Shown here piece after piece: positions 23,389 through 33,818 of a DNA stretch of 64,000 nucleotides (the stretch's first letter is position 1; each line of letters begins with the position of its first letter). The DNA comes from an uncultured bacterium (lineage in GTDB: Bacteria; Cyanobacteriota; Vampirovibrionia; Gastranaerophilales; Gastranaerophilaceae), in the NCBI GenBank assembly GCA_947073645.1, contig CAMTMK010000001.1, forward strand, positions 1-64,000, read 5' to 3'. A program made the position numbers and the translations under genes. Under the pieces are notes generated by a model. That model made no database searches and had not been told where the DNA came from. It saw only the letters and a list, made by a program, of their open reading frames with translations.

Positions 23389-25062
23389 TTATACTTGTGC
23401 TAATGCCTTAACGTCTTTACGTTTAACCTTATTGGTTGCCGTTCTTGGTAAAGGCGCTTTTGATACAATAATATTTACAGGACGTTTATAAGATGTAACA
23501 TGAGTTGAAAGCTGCTTAACTTCTGCTCTTACAACTTTTTCAAGTTCTTCGTCACTGTATTTATCAATAATTTCTTGTTTTGGAACTACAACAGCTGCAA
23601 TTTCTTCAGTACCGTCTTTTGAGCCAAATGTTCTGGAAAGTCCGAAAACACAGACCTCAGAAAACAACGGACTTTTTTCCAATACAGCTTCAACTTCTTC
23701 AGGGAACACTTTTTTACCGCCTGACAATACAATCATATTTTTAATTCTGCCTGTAATATAAATATGTCCGCCGTTTCGGATTTCAGCAATATCACCGGTG
23801 TGGAACCAGCCATCCTCATCTATAACTTCTTTAGTAAGTTCCGGCTGATTATGATATCCTTTCATAACACAAGGACCTTTTAAAAGTAATTCACCTGTTT
23901 CATTATCAACCATAGCCTCGAAACTTTTTAACGGCTGACCGACTGAAGCAATATCACTATGTCTGTTTACATTAATTGAAGCTACAGGACTTACTTCCGA
24001 TAAACCATAACCTTGGAATACTCTAATACCAATTCTCTGGAAAAATTCTCCTACAGAAATATCCAAAGGAGCACCACCGGAGATACATCCCATAAATCTT
24101 CCGCCAAATTTATCATGTGTTTTTCTAAACATAAATTTCTTGATTCTATATGACGGAATAAATTTTGCCAGAGCAAATTTTATATTAAACTTCATTTGCT
24201 CCAATTTCGACTCATTACTCAATTCAGATTCAATTGTAGTTTTTAATAATTTCAAAAACGCAGGAACTACAACCATAAACTGGATACGTTTTTCTCTCAT
24301 AATGCTCAAAATATCTTTTGGTTTTAAACTTGAAGTATAATATAAAGAGCATCCAAAATTCAAAAAAGTTGAAAACCCTACAGTCATTTCAAACAAATGA
24401 TTCATCGGGAGAATTGAAAGCAAGTTGATATTCTTAAACGGAAGAATTTGGTCAAGAGCAAACTTCAAATCATCAAGCTGAGTAAGCATATTTGTAAAAG
24501 TTGTTTCAACACCTTTCGGCATACCTGTTGTTCCGGAGGTGTAAATAATAAACGCTGTTGATTTTGAGCTTCTCACTCTCCACTTTGCATCATAATTATC
24601 AGGAAGCTGATAAATACTTGTTTCTTCAATATTATAATAAGGTTCATCCATAACAAGGATAGTATGTATAGAAGAAATTTCATCTTTCAAAAATTTAGCC
24701 ATAGCAATATGTTTTCTTGATACAAGCATTACAGAAGGCAGACAGTCTGAAAGAATTGATTTTAATTCATATTTAGTTAATTTAACATCTAACGGAACAG
24801 TAATTGTACCTGCAAGAATTGAGGCAAATACACAAGCACCGAATTCAGGTTTTGATTCAGATAAAATTGCAACTTTTTCACCTTTTTCAACTTTAATCTC
24901 ATTAATCAAATAAGATGCAAGTTTTCTTGATAAAAGCCCAACTCCTGAATATGTAAGTTCTTTCCAGCCGTATTGAGTTTTCATGCCCAATGCGACTTTA
25001 TCAGAATAATTTTCTGTTCTGTTTTTTAATAATGTTAAAATACTCTGTTTCTTAGATTCCAT
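23389..25062 (-). CDS. AMP-binding long-chain acyl-CoA synthetase-like ligase
   Basis: 557 residues of the ANL superfamily. The P-loop A3 motif is YTSGTTGMPKGVE (~174-186), then FQGYGLSEVSP (A5), GWFHTGDIAEI (A7) and the hinge GRIKNMIVLSGGKKVFPEEVE (A8). The catalytic lysine region PRTATNKVKRK is at the C-terminus. It activates a carboxylic acid as the acyl-AMP and then the CoA thioester; chain length is unknown. No membrane segment is obvious. Start ATG with AAGGGG upstream. Confidence 0.92.
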   Translation of the reverse strand: MESKKQSILTLLKNRTENYSDKVALGMKTQYGWKELTYSGVGLLSRKLASYLINEIKVEKGEKVAILSESKPEFGACVFASILAGTITVPLDVKLTKYELKSILSDCLPSVMLVSRKHIAMAKFLKDEISSIHTILVMDEPYYNIEETSIYQLPDNYDAKWRVRSSKSTAFIIYTSGTTGMPKGVETTFTNMLTQLDDLKFALDQILPFKNINLLSILPMNHLFEMTVGFSTFLNFGCSLYYTSSLKPKDILSIMREKRIQFMVVVPAFLKLLKTTIESELSNESKLEQMKFNIKFALAKFIPSYRIKKFMFRKTHDKFGGRFMGCISGGAPLDISVGEFFQRIGIRVFQGYGLSEVSPVASINVNRHSDIASVGQPLKSFEAMVDNETGELLLKGPCVMKGYHNQPELTKEVIDEDGWFHTGDIAEIRNGGHIYITGRIKNMIVLSGGKKVFPEEVEAVLEKSPLFSEVCVFGLSRTFGSKDGTEEIAAVVVPKQEIIDKYSDEELEKVVRAEVKQLSTHVTSYKRPVNIIVSKAPLPRTATNKVKRKDVKALAQV

Positions 25063-25170
25063 ACACTTAACCCCTTACTCTATAATAATAAAAGGATAAT
25101 ATTTTTTTAGTGTTAAGTCAAGAGTATTAAGTATTTTTGTATTATAATTATACATATCGAAAGGGAAGAT

Positions 25171-26493
25171 ATGACAAAAAAAGTTTATATAGAAACAATG
25201 GGATGCCAGATGAACAAATCAGATACCGAAAGAATGCTCGGTATGCTATCCCACTTTGACTATGAAGAAACAAAAGTACAGGAAGAAGCAGACTTGTTAA
25301 TGGTTAACACCTGCTCAATAAGACAGCTTTCGGAAGATAAAGCTTTCAGTCAGCTTGGAGTTTGGGGCAAGTGGAAAAAGAACAGAGATATTAAAATAGG
25401 CATCTGCGGATGCGTTGCACAACAAAAAGCAAGAAAAGTTTTTTCTCGTGCACCATATGTAGATTTCGTTCTCGGAACTCATAAAATCTACTCGCTTCCC
25501 GAAATTATAAAAAGAATTAATGAAGGCGAAAGGGTTTGTGAATGTGAAGAAACAAATCTTCCATCATCAAATGAAGAAGGTTTTCCGATTAACCGCGTAA
25601 AATCAACAAACGCATGGATTAATATTACAGAAGGCTGCAACAACTTCTGCACATATTGTATCGTTCCTTACACAAGAGGCAGAGAACGCTCACGTGAACC
25701 CGAAGTAATTATTAAAGAAGTTAAAGATGCGCTTAATGCAGGCTTCAAAGAGATTACACTCCTCGGTCAAAATGTAGACAGTTACGGCAAAGATTTTAAA
25801 GACAAACAATACCGCCTTGCACAATTACTACGCGACATCAATGCAATTGAAGGAAAGTTCAGAATACGTTTCGTAACATCATATCCGACTGATATTACTG
25901 ATGAACTTATTGAAACAGCAGTAGAACTTGACAAAGTTTGTGAATATTTTCATATTCCGATGCAATCAGGAAGTTCAAGAGTTCTAAAAGCAATGAACAG
26001 ACGTTATGACAGAGAAACTTATGCAAAAATCGTGGAAAAAGTCCGCAGAATGGTTCCTGACGTTACAATTACAAGCGACTTTATTGCAGGCTTCCCCGGC
26101 GAAACAGAAGAGGAATTTGTAGAAACTCTGACTGCAATCGACGAATTTGAACTGGATTACTCAAACGTTGCCGCTTATTCTCCGCGCGAAAAAACAGTTG
26201 CGGCAAAATGGGTTGATAAATTTATACCCGAAGATATTAAAGATGAAAGATTTCAACGATTGAACCTGAAAGTTCAGGAAAACTGCTTGAAATCAAATCT
26301 TAAATATGTAGGACGCGAAATGGAAGTTCTTGTTGAAAACTTCTATGAACACAAAGGCAAAATGATTAATACCGGAAAAACAAGGAATTTTAAAACAGTT
26401 CACATTCCTTGCGACGAAGATTTAACCGGACAATTCATAAACGTAAAAATATCAGGCGCAAAAACTTGGTATTTAAAAGGTGAAATAATATAG
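25171..26493 (+). CDS. miaB: tRNA-2-methylthio-N6-dimethylallyladenosine synthase
   Basis: 440 residues, a methylthiotransferase. The N-terminal UPF0004 domain carries cluster cysteines C12, C48 and C81; the radical-SAM motif CNNFCTYC has C156, C160 and C163; a C-terminal TRAM domain (~378-440) binds RNA. The sequence TEGCNNFCTYCIVPYTRGRE and the absence of a lysine-rich MtaB-type pattern fit MiaB. It adds a methylthio group to adenosine 37 of tRNAs. The ribosome site is AAAGGGAAG, and a TATAAT lies ~25 bases upstream. A prepilin gene follows by 10 bases. Confidence 0.95.
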   Translation: MTKKVYIETMGCQMNKSDTERMLGMLSHFDYEETKVQEEADLLMVNTCSIRQLSEDKAFSQLGVWGKWKKNRDIKIGICGCVAQQKARKVFSRAPYVDFVLGTHKIYSLPEIIKRINEGERVCECEETNLPSSNEEGFPINRVKSTNAWINITEGCNNFCTYCIVPYTRGRERSREPEVIIKEVKDALNAGFKEITLLGQNVDSYGKDFKDKQYRLAQLLRDINAIEGKFRIRFVTSYPTDITDELIETAVELDKVCEYFHIPMQSGSSRVLKAMNRRYDRETYAKIVEKVRRMVPDVTITSDFIAGFPGETEEEFVETLTAIDEFELDYSNVAAYSPREKTVAAKWVDKFIPEDIKDERFQRLNLKVQENCLKSNLKYVGREMEVLVENFYEHKGKMINTGKTRNFKTVHIPCDEDLTGQFINVKISGAKTWYLKGEII

Positions 26494-26503
26494 GAGGTAA
26501 TAT

Positions 26504-27399
26504 ATGTTTAAAATTAATACTCAGAGTTGCCCCCCCCCCAACAGAATCCGCTAGTAGCAAGCGACTTAAGGAGCTTTTACAAAATCTGTGTGGTGAGTCA
26601 AGCAGCACGCTTGGCTTTTACACTTGCTGAGGTTCTTATTACCTTAGGGGTTATCGGGGTAATTGCAGCAATTACAATGCCGACACTTATCGGTAATCAT
26701 CGTGAAAAAGTTACTGTCACACGCTTAACACATACATACAGCCTGCTCTCACAAGCAATTGAACGTATGATAGAAGACCAGGGTGAAACTATTCAATATT
26801 GGGGAAGTGATGCTGCCACAAGACGTGCAAAATTTGAAGAACTTTTACCAAAATATGTTGAAATAATAAAAAAATGTGAAAAAATGGAAAAAGGCTGTAT
26901 TTCTCCAACTAATTATACACCCGGAGTTATAGGAGCACCAGCCGGAGTTTGGATTACAGGAAGAACAACTCTAGCAAACAGTTATCTGTTAAAAAATGGG
27001 GTAGGAATAAAAGTAAATAAAGGAGGAACATGTCAGCAAGACACAACCTTACAAAAGAAAGGATGTTCAGAATTTAACCTTAACTGTAACCCAAACGAGG
27101 CAACACTTAACTATGGCACTTATCAACATAATTGCATTGGATTATTTGTTGACATTAATGGTCCAGCAGGTCCTAACAAAACAGACATTGATTATTTTGA
27201 ATTCTCTATAGTACAAAATGGGATTGTACCAAGTGGTTCTTCAAAAGAAACTATTTGGACAGAAAAATTTGATAATTGTATAAAATATAACCGGTACAAC
27301 AATTGCAAATGCACAGCCTGGGTTATTTATAACAAAAATATGGATTACCTCAAATGTCCTGACAAACTCGGCTGGAACAAAGCTTCAAGCTGTAAATAA
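26504..27399 (+). CDS. Type IV prepilin-like protein B, out of frame at a C10 tract (phase OFF)
   Basis: An ideal TAGGAGG site precedes the ATG at 26504. From there the frame reads MFKINTQSCPPPNRIR and stops at 26552. The prepilin frame, open from about 26527, encodes AFTLAEVLITLGVIGVIAAI, then the family marks DINGPAGPNKTDIDYFEF and NMDYLK near the C-terminus. Adding one C or removing two to the run at 26530-26539 joins start and prepilin frame into a ~298-residue protein. A phase-OFF gene, frameshift mutation or homopolymer read error are the alternatives. Mature part ~255 residues with six or more cysteines. Confidence 0.8.
26530..26539. repeat. Homopolymer tract, ten C on the coding strand (prepilin B)
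   Basis: Ten C, preceded by GAGTTG, nine codons after the start. Length is taken from the reading frame of the downstream protein. Relative to the gene, this tract is inverted compared with the tracts in prepilins A and C. Confidence 0.85.
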
Positions 27400-27457
27400 T
27401 ACAAGACAGATAAAATTTTACAAAACACATATATCTACGTGCGTAGCACAAAAAAAT

Positions 27458-27490
27458 GGCTGAATTTTTCAATTCAGCCTATATTTTTTT
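27458..27490 (+). terminator. Prepilin B terminator
   Basis: GGCTGAATT-TTTC-AATTCAGCC followed by TATATTTTTTTT. Confidence 0.88.
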
Positions 27491-27531
27491 TGGTGAAAAA
27501 AATATTCTTTTTGCCAGTCCAAACGCTTGTT

Positions 27532-28044
27532 CTATGCGTCTGTTTTTAAAACGTTATGCGTAAAACCTGTTAAGAATCCTACACCAGCACCTGCTACAAG
27601 GAACGGAACTACAGGTCTTTTTATTTTAAGCATCATGTGATATGCAGTGCTCCACCTTTTTAGCATTTGAGCAGAAGATTCATTTACACTTCTGATAATG
27701 CCTCTGAACTCTTTTCCTGCAGTTGAACTTTCTCCGCCAAGAGCCTCGACTTTTCTTGCGAGCCTATCGAATTGGAACGCTTCCTTATCACCTGACTCAA
27801 TCATTTTAACAAAACAATCCTGAGCTTTAGTTTTAACACCCATTTCGTTAAACTCTTTCATTTTCGCTCTGTTTGTAAGTTTATGACAATAATTAGTCAT
27901 AACTTTAGCATTAAAATCATCTTCCTGCTTAGTAACAGGATAAAGATACTTCAATGCATACCCTGCGCCTGTTCCAACCGCAGTTGAAGTAACAATCGTA
28001 CCAATGTGTGAATGTTCGTCATGTCCTACTGCTCTTACTGTCAT
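27532..28044 (-). CDS. Hypothetical protein with glycine-rich hydrophobic ends (170 aa)
   Basis: Not recognised. Start ATG at 28044 with GTGAGG upstream; a longer form would start without a ribosome site. Residues ~12-28 (IGTIVTSTAVGTGAGYALKY) and ~145-165 (VPFLVAGAGVGFLTGF) are glycine-rich hydrophobic segments, and the middle is helical and charged. This could be a hairpin-type membrane protein with a soluble core. No signal peptide. Lone gene between the prepilin B terminator and wecA. Confidence 0.68.
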   Translation of the reverse strand: MTVRAVGHDEHSHIGTIVTSTAVGTGAGYALKYLYPVTKQEDDFNAKVMTNYCHKLTNRAKMKEFNEMGVKTKAQDCFVKMIESGDKEAFQFDRLARKVEALGGESSTAGKEFRGIIRSVNESSAQMLKRWSTAYHMMLKIKRPVVPFLVAGAGVGFLTGFTHNVLKTDA

Positions 28045-28178
28045 AATACACCTCACCGCTAAGTTTTCACTTAACTTCTAACACTAATATAGCAGATTTA
28101 CACTTAAATATTCTGAATGTCTAAAGAAAACGAGATTCAAAACTGAGTAATTAAATCCGGTCACATTTTAACATATAT

Positions 28179-29210
28179 TTATTTTTTTGTCAAGAGTTTA
28201 ATTAAATTCAGAACAAACATTACAATTACAATTGCAAGAATAGCAATAGCATATTGTTTAACAGTAGCACCGCCTGTAATCAAAACAGCAAGACCGCCAG
28301 CTATAATTGCAGCAGATGTTAAAATCATAACAGTTTTCTTTTGAGAAAATCCTGCATGTAATAATTTGTGATGAATATGCTCAGCATCAGCCACAAAAGG
28401 TGATTTTCCTTTCGCAATTCTTCTCAATGACGAGAAAGTAATATCCATAATAGGTACTGCAAGAACCAGGAAAGGTAAAAGTATTGCCAATGTCGCAGCT
28501 TTCATAACCCCTGTTATTGATATTGCAGCAAGCAAAAATCCTGAAAAAAGAGCACCACTGTCGCCCATAAAAATTCTTGCAGGGTTAAAGTTGTAAGTCA
28601 AAAACGCCAACATAGAACCTGCTAGAATAAACCCTATTAATGCGCTGATAGGACTTGGAGGCATCATTGCAACTGCAATAATTGCAAGAGTAACTGCATT
28701 TACAGTAACAACAGAACCTGCCAACCCGTCAACTCCGTCAATAAAGTTCAATGCATTAGAAATTCCCACAATCCACAACAAAGTTATAGGATAAGAAAAA
28801 ATTCCGATATCACCGATAAATGGAATTGTATTAATCTGAACACCTAAAAGATAAACCAAAGTTGCAATAGCAATTTGCAAAAACAGTTTAAATTTGGCAT
28901 TAAGATTATAAATATCATCAACAAGCCCGAGCAAGAACATCAAAGACCCGCCGAGCAAAATTCCTGATAACAAGCTTCCATAAGGATAATAACTCATAAA
29001 TACAAGGCACAAAAAAGTAAGCATTGTGCTTGCCCATATAGCAACACCGCCAATGCGTGATATAGGTTTGGTATGAATTTTTCTGTCATTAGGAACATCA
29101 ACAAGCCCCTCTTTTTTAGAATAACTAATTACCAAAGGTACAAGACATACCCCGATAAGGTACGCAATTACTGTTCCTATTACATGTGCATGATTGAGTT
29201 TTATAAGCAT
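28179..29210 (-). CDS. wecA: Undecaprenyl-phosphate N-acetylhexosamine-1-phosphate transferase (WecA/TagO-like)
   Basis: 343 residues, about ten membrane helices. It shows the MraY/WecA family marks: IHTKPISRIGG near the N-terminus, GLVDDIYNL (catalytic DD), NALNFIDGVDGLAG, NPARIFMGDSGAL, and the HIHH loop (AEHIHHKLL) typical of WecA/TagO rather than MraY. It loads a UDP-amino sugar onto the lipid carrier to start polysaccharide synthesis. Last gene of the rfbC-rfbB-rfbD-rfbA-glyA-wecA operon, 6 bases after glyA. The sugar donor is inferred. Confidence 0.92.
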   Translation of the reverse strand: MLIKLNHAHVIGTVIAYLIGVCLVPLVISYSKKEGLVDVPNDRKIHTKPISRIGGVAIWASTMLTFLCLVFMSYYPYGSLLSGILLGGSLMFLLGLVDDIYNLNAKFKLFLQIAIATLVYLLGVQINTIPFIGDIGIFSYPITLLWIVGISNALNFIDGVDGLAGSVVTVNAVTLAIIAVAMMPPSPISALIGFILAGSMLAFLTYNFNPARIFMGDSGALFSGFLLAAISITGVMKAATLAILLPFLVLAVPIMDITFSSLRRIAKGKSPFVADAEHIHHKLLHAGFSQKKTVMILTSAAIIAGGLAVLITGGATVKQYAIAILAIVIVMFVLNLIKLLTKK

Positions 29211-29216
29211 ATTATA

Positions 29217-30458
29217 TTAACCTCTATAAATCGGATATTTCTTACAAAGTTTAAGTGAACGTTCTCTTAAATTTTGTAATCCCAATTCATTATCTGACGA
29301 AAATATTGCAGATGCAATAATTTTTGCAACTTCAGTCATATCTTCCTCTTTGAACCCGCGGGTAGTAACAGCAGGAACGCCTAATCTTATACCGCTTGTA
29401 ACAAACGGACTTTGCGGGTCATTCGGAACTGTATTTTTATTAGCAGTAATTCCGACACGTTCCAAAATATTCGCCATATCTTTACCTGTTTTACCCGTTT
29501 TTCTCAAATCCAATGTCATAAGGTGGTTTTCTGTCATTCCACCGACAATATCCATTCCCTCATCCATCAATCCTTGCGCCAAAGCTTTTGCGTTCTTAAT
29601 AATCTGTTCGCCATAAGCTTTAAACTCAGGTTGAGAAGCTTCATATAATGCAACAGCTTTACCTGCAATAATGTGTTCCAACGGGCCGCCCTGCATTCCA
29701 GGGAAAATCGCCTTGTCAATACCTAGAGCATGTTCTTCGTCACACATAACAATACCACCGCGAGGCCCTCTTAGAGATTTGTGGGTAGTTGTTGTTACAA
29801 ATTGAGCGTAACCCGCAGGCGACGGATGTAAACCTGTTGCAACAAGCCCAGCAATATGCGCAATATCAGCTAACAAATACGCGCCGACTTCATCTGCAAT
29901 TTCTCTAAACTTTTTAAAATCAATAATTTTTGAATAGTTACTTGCTCCGCAAATAATTAATTTCGGTTGATGTTCATGCGCCATTTTACGTACATCTTCA
30001 TAATCAATATTTCCGTTTTCATCAACTCCGTAACTTTTCACATCAAAATAAAGTCCTGAAAAATTGACAGGAGAACCATGAGAAAGGTGTCCGCCGTTTG
30101 ACAAATCCATACCCAAAACTTTATCACCGGGTTTTAGAAGATACATAAATACTGCCATATTTGCCTGCGCACCACTATGAGGCTGAACATTTGCATGAGC
30201 CATTCCAAAAAGTTCACATGCACGTTTTTGACAAATTTCTTCTATTACATCAACGTGTTCACAGCCGTTGTAAAATCTTTTATGCGGTTTACCTTCTGCA
30301 TATTTGTTTGTCAAAACACTTCCGCAAGCTTCCATTACAGCCTCTGACGTAATATTTTCAGAAGCAATAAGCTCAATTGTGTTTTGCTGTCTGTCAAATT
30401 CTTTTTCTATCTGTTCCGCAACCTGCGGGTCAACTTTTTTTATATGTTCAATATGCAT
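29217..30458 (-). CDS. glyA: Serine hydroxymethyltransferase
   Basis: 413 residues, a PLP enzyme converting serine and tetrahydrofolate to glycine and methylene-tetrahydrofolate. The PLP-lysine motif is [14 protein letters not shown] (K near 226), with the N-terminal [10 protein letters not shown] and [11 protein letters not shown] motifs of the family. Full length. It sits inside a surface-sugar operon: 47 bases after rfbA and 6 before wecA. The ribosome site is AAAGAGGG. Confidence 0.97.
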   Translation of the reverse strand: MHIEHIKKVDPQVAEQIEKEFDRQQNTIELIASENITSEAVMEACGSVLTNKYAEGKPHKRFYNGCEHVDVIEEICQKRACELFGMAHANVQPHSGAQANMAVFMYLLKPGDKVLGMDLSNGGHLSHGSPVNFSGLYFDVKSYGVDENGNIDYEDVRKMAHEHQPKLIICGASNYSKIIDFKKFREIADEVGAYLLADIAHIAGLVATGLHPSPAGYAQFVTTTTHKSLRGPRGGIVMCDEEHALGIDKAIFPGMQGGPLEHIIAGKAVALYEASQPEFKAYGEQIIKNAKALAQGLMDEGMDIVGGMTENHLMTLDLRKTGKTGKDMANILERVGITANKNTVPNDPQSPFVTSGIRLGVPAVTTRGFKEEDMTEVAKIIASAIFSSDNELGLQNLRERSLKLCKKYPIYRG

Positions 30459-30505
30459 CCTTTTACCCTCTTTCCCAAATTTCTTAAAATCTTTCGCGAT
30501 TTTGG

Positions 30506-31387
30506 TTAAATGTTATCTCCCCTAACCATCTCTTTTACATAATTATAATAATCGTTATTTGAATATTTGGCAATATGTTTTTCCAAATCTTCTTTTGTAA
30601 CAAATCCCATACGATATGCAACTTCTTCAAGACACGCGATTTTTATGCCCTGATTTTCTTCAATTGTATGAACATACTGACTTGCCTGCAAAAGCGAATG
30701 GTGAGTTCCAGTATCAAGCCATGCAAAACCGCGTCCGAGAAGTTCTACATTAAGTTTACCTTCCTTCAAATAAATATTATTCAAATCAGTAATTTCTAAC
30801 TCCCCACGCGCAGAAGGTTTTAAACCCTTTGCATACTCAACAACCTTGTTATCATAGAAATACAAACCTGTTACGGCATAATTTGATTTAGGATTTTGCG
30901 GTTTTTCTTCAATGGAAATCGCGCCTCCTTTTTCATCAAATTCCACTACTCCAAACCTTTGCGGATCTTTTACATAATATCCGAATACTGTTGCTCCGCC
31001 GTTTTTGGTATTTTCAACAACATTTTTCAATTTACCCGAAAATCCGTCGCCGTAGAAAATATTGTCACCCAAAACAAGTGCTGCATCATCATTTCCGATA
31101 AATTCTTCTCCGAGAATAAATGCCTGAGCCAAACCGTCAGGTGACGGTTGCTCTTTGTAAGAAAATTTTACACCAAATTGACTGCCGTCACCGAGAAGTC
31201 TTTGAAAATTAGGTAAATCAGCAGGTGTAGAGATTATAAGAATTTCTCTAATCCCCGCAAGCATTAAAACAGAAATCGGATGATAAATCATAGGCTTATC
31301 ATAAATCGGCAAAAGCTGTTTTGAAACCGCAATTGTCGAAGGATGTAACCTTGTTCCCGCACCGCCTGCTAATACAATACCTTTCAT
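30506..31387 (-). CDS. rfbA: Glucose-1-phosphate thymidylyltransferase
   Basis: 293 residues. It makes dTDP-glucose from dTTP and glucose-1-phosphate, the first step of dTDP-rhamnose synthesis. The nucleotide-binding start is [16 protein letters not shown]; it also has [29 protein letters not shown] and [10 protein letters not shown]. Starts two bases after the end of rfbD, in the operon order C-B-D-A. AGAGG precedes the ATG. Confidence 0.96.
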   Translation of the reverse strand: MKGIVLAGGAGTRLHPSTIAVSKQLLPIYDKPMIYHPISVLMLAGIREILIISTPADLPNFQRLLGDGSQFGVKFSYKEQPSPDGLAQAFILGEEFIGNDDAALVLGDNIFYGDGFSGKLKNVVENTKNGGATVFGYYVKDPQRFGVVEFDEKGGAISIEEKPQNPKSNYAVTGLYFYDNKVVEYAKGLKPSARGELEITDLNNIYLKEGKLNVELLGRGFAWLDTGTHHSLLQASQYVHTIEENQGIKIACLEEVAYRMGFVTKEDLEKHIAKYSNNDYYNYVKEMVRGDNI

Positions 31388-31389
31388 AA

Positions 31390-32208
31390 TTATACCTCTC
31401 TAAGTTCCAAGTAATCCTTTAATGCAGCCTGCCACTTTCTGCAAATTCCGCCGTTGTCCATAACACTGAACTTCGGACGTTTTGCGGGACGCGGAAATCC
31501 ATCTGTTGTACAAGGTTTCAAATTAACTTCCAAACCTGATTGGGCAAAAATTTCCTTTGCAAACCCATACCAAGTCGTAAAGCCTGATCCGCAAACATGA
31601 TATGTTCCGTAAGGCTTTGAAAATAATTTCACAATACCGTTTGCAAGTTCGCAAGTCCAAGTTGGACAGCCAACCTGATCGTCTACAACATTAACTTCGT
31701 TTCTGTCAGCAAGCCCAATCATTGTTTCCACAAAGTTTTTACCATGATGCCCGTAAAGCCAACTAGTTCTGACAACGTAATATTTTTCGCAAAGACTTCT
31801 TACAGCTTCTTCGCCCTCATATTTTGTCGCACCGTAGTTGTTTATAGGATTTGGCAAATCCTCTGTTGTATAAGGTTCAACCGTTTCACCGTCAAAAACA
31901 TAATCAGTTGAAATATAAACCAAAGTAATACCGAGTTTTCCGCAAGTTTCTGCTATATTTTCCGTACCCGTAACATTGATTAATTCTGCGGTTTTTAAAT
32001 CCTCTTCAGCTTTATCAACATTGGTATAAGCCGCGCAATGAATTACCATATCCGGTTTTTCATCCGATAAAACCTGCTTTACCTGCTCAACATTTGTAAT
32101 ATCCAATTTATCAACATCAGTTTCAATAACTTCTGCACCACTATCTTCCAATATAGGACACAAATCCTGCCCGAGCATTCCTTTTGCGCCTGTTACCAAT
32201 ATCTTCAT
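31390..32208 (-). CDS. rfbD: dTDP-4-dehydrorhamnose reductase
   Basis: 272 residues, an extended short-chain dehydrogenase. Rossmann motif [10 protein letters not shown] at 7-16, the active-site YGATKYEGE (YxxxK) near 130, and [16 protein letters not shown]. It performs the final NADPH reduction to dTDP-L-rhamnose. Its ATG overlaps the rfbB stop by four bases (ATGA). Confidence 0.95.
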   Translation of the reverse strand: MKILVTGAKGMLGQDLCPILEDSGAEVIETDVDKLDITNVEQVKQVLSDEKPDMVIHCAAYTNVDKAEEDLKTAELINVTGTENIAETCGKLGITLVYISTDYVFDGETVEPYTTEDLPNPINNYGATKYEGEEAVRSLCEKYYVVRTSWLYGHHGKNFVETMIGLADRNEVNVVDDQVGCPTWTCELANGIVKLFSKPYGTYHVCGSGFTTWYGFAKEIFAQSGLEVNLKPCTTDGFPRPAKRPKFSVMDNGGICRKWQAALKDYLELREV

Positions 32209-33182
32209 ACTAATTCCTTCTTAGCTTCAATAGATTTCATCCAATCTTGATTGTTCAAATACCAATCTATAGTAATTTTTATTCCTTCTTCAAATGTCAA
32301 AGACGGTTTCCAGCCGAGTTCATTTTGAATTTTATCGTTACATATTGCATAACGCTTGTCATGCCCGAGTCTGTCCTCAACGTATTTGATAGAACTTTCG
32401 TCTTTACCCATAGCACCAAGAATTAAACGAGTAATTTCCATATTAGTTTTTTCGTTATGACCGCCTATATTGTAAACTTCGCCAACTCTGCCTTTATGTA
32501 ATACTGTATCAATTGCACAGCAATGATCATAAACATATAACCAATCGCGAACATTCAAACCGTCGCCGTATACAGGAACTTTTTCATCTTTTAGTAATTG
32601 CGAAATAAAGAACGGGATTAACTTTTCAGGATACTGATAAGGCCCGTAGTTGTTTGAACATCTTGTTGTTAAAACAGGCATTTTGTAAGTTTCATAATAC
32701 GCTCTGACAAGCATATCAGCACTTGCTTTTGAAGCCGAATACGGACTGTTTGGCGCAAGCGGAGTAGTTTCTGTGAAATATCCCGTTTTGCCTAAAGTTC
32801 CGTAAACCTCATCTGTCGAAACCTGTAAATATCTATCGATTTTAAACTGTTTTGCGCATTGCAAAAGGTTCAATGTACCCTTAACGTTTGTTTCTATAAA
32901 AATCTCAGGTCCTGTAATAGAGCGATCAACATGAGATTCTGCAGCAAAGTTTACGACAGCATCAACCTGTTCAACAATTTGCGGAACTAATTTTTTATCG
33001 CAAATATCACCGTGAACAAATGTATAATTAGGGTTATCTTTGACATCATTAAGATTATCGATATTTCCTGCATAAGTCAACGCATCCAAATTTATTATTT
33101 TATAATCGGGATGCTCATTAAGCATTCTTCTGACAAAACAACTCCCGATAAATCCTGCACCGCCTGTGACCAAAATTCTCAT
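32205..33182 (-). CDS. rfbB: dTDP-glucose 4,6-dehydratase
   Basis: 325 residues. NAD-binding GGAGFIGSCFVR at 7-18, HVDRSI and the catalytic YSASKAS, STDEVYG motif and NNYGPYQYPEKLIP, all diagnostic for RmlB. It converts dTDP-glucose to the 4-keto-6-deoxy sugar. It overlaps rfbC by one base upstream and rfbD by four downstream, so translation of the set is tightly coupled. Confidence 0.96.
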   Translation of the reverse strand: MRILVTGGAGFIGSCFVRRMLNEHPDYKIINLDALTYAGNIDNLNDVKDNPNYTFVHGDICDKKLVPQIVEQVDAVVNFAAESHVDRSITGPEIFIETNVKGTLNLLQCAKQFKIDRYLQVSTDEVYGTLGKTGYFTETTPLAPNSPYSASKASADMLVRAYYETYKMPVLTTRCSNNYGPYQYPEKLIPFFISQLLKDEKVPVYGDGLNVRDWLYVYDHCCAIDTVLHKGRVGEVYNIGGHNEKTNMEITRLILGAMGKDESSIKYVEDRLGHDKRYAICNDKIQNELGWKPSLTFEEGIKITIDWYLNNQDWMKSIEAKKELV

Positions 33183-33724
33183 TAAAACACCTCTTTCAAA
33201 GTCGGCTGATTTTTGTCTTTTTCTGACAAAATCGGCTCAAAATCAATTTCCCAATCAATATTTATGTCTTTGTCACACCATAAAAGTCCTCTATCAGCTC
33301 CAGCGTTATATTCTCCGCTTGCTTTATAAAGGAGTTCTGCCTCATCCGACAGCACAACAAACCCATGTGCAAAACCTTCGGGAATAAACAACATATACTT
33401 ATTCTCCTCAGAAAGTTCAACCTTCACATACTGCCCGAAAGTTGGAGATGAAGGTCGAATATCAACCGCAACATCATAAATTCTTCCGCGTCCGCATCTT
33501 ACAAGTTTTGCCTGCCCGTAAGGACTTTCCTGATAATGCAAACCTCTCAATACATGTGCGGTAGATTTGGAATGATTATCCTGATTAAATTCAACATCAA
33601 TACCGTTTGCAAAAAACTCGGATTTTTTGTAAGTTTCCATAAAAAATCCGCGATTGTCGCCATAAACTTTTGGTTTAACTAAAATTACTTCTTTAATTTT
33701 TTGTCTTTCAAATTCAAATGTCAT
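33182..33724 (-). CDS. rfbC: dTDP-4-dehydrorhamnose 3,5-epimerase
   Basis: 180 residues from the ATG at 33724. Cupin-fold epimerase with NRGFFMETYKKSEF, the catalytic-histidine motif VLRGLHYQ and IPEGFAHGFVVLSDEAELLYK. A GTG five codons earlier has no ribosome site either. The -10 box sits exactly 6 bases before the chosen ATG, so the operon mRNA is predicted leaderless. First gene of the surface-sugar operon. Confidence 0.95.
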   Translation of the reverse strand: MTFEFERQKIKEVILVKPKVYGDNRGFFMETYKKSEFFANGIDVEFNQDNHSKSTAHVLRGLHYQESPYGQAKLVRCGRGRIYDVAVDIRPSSPTFGQYVKVELSEENKYMLFIPEGFAHGFVVLSDEAELLYKASGEYNAGADRGLLWCDKDINIDWEIDFEPILSEKDKNQPTLKEVF

Positions 33725-33730
33725 ACATCT

Positions 33731-33759
33731 ATTATACACAAAATTTCACCACTAGCCAA
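33731..33759 (-). promoter_or_regulatory. Leaderless promoter of the rfb-glyA-wecA operon
   Basis: -35 TTGGCT (33759-33754), 17 bases, -10 TATAAT (33736-33731), 6 bases, ATG at 33724. No Shine-Dalgarno. Confidence 0.68.
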
Positions 33760-33818
33760 ACGGGTAATAGATTTATACATAAAAACGGGTTAAATATTCA
33801 TTAAAAGAGGAAATTTAC

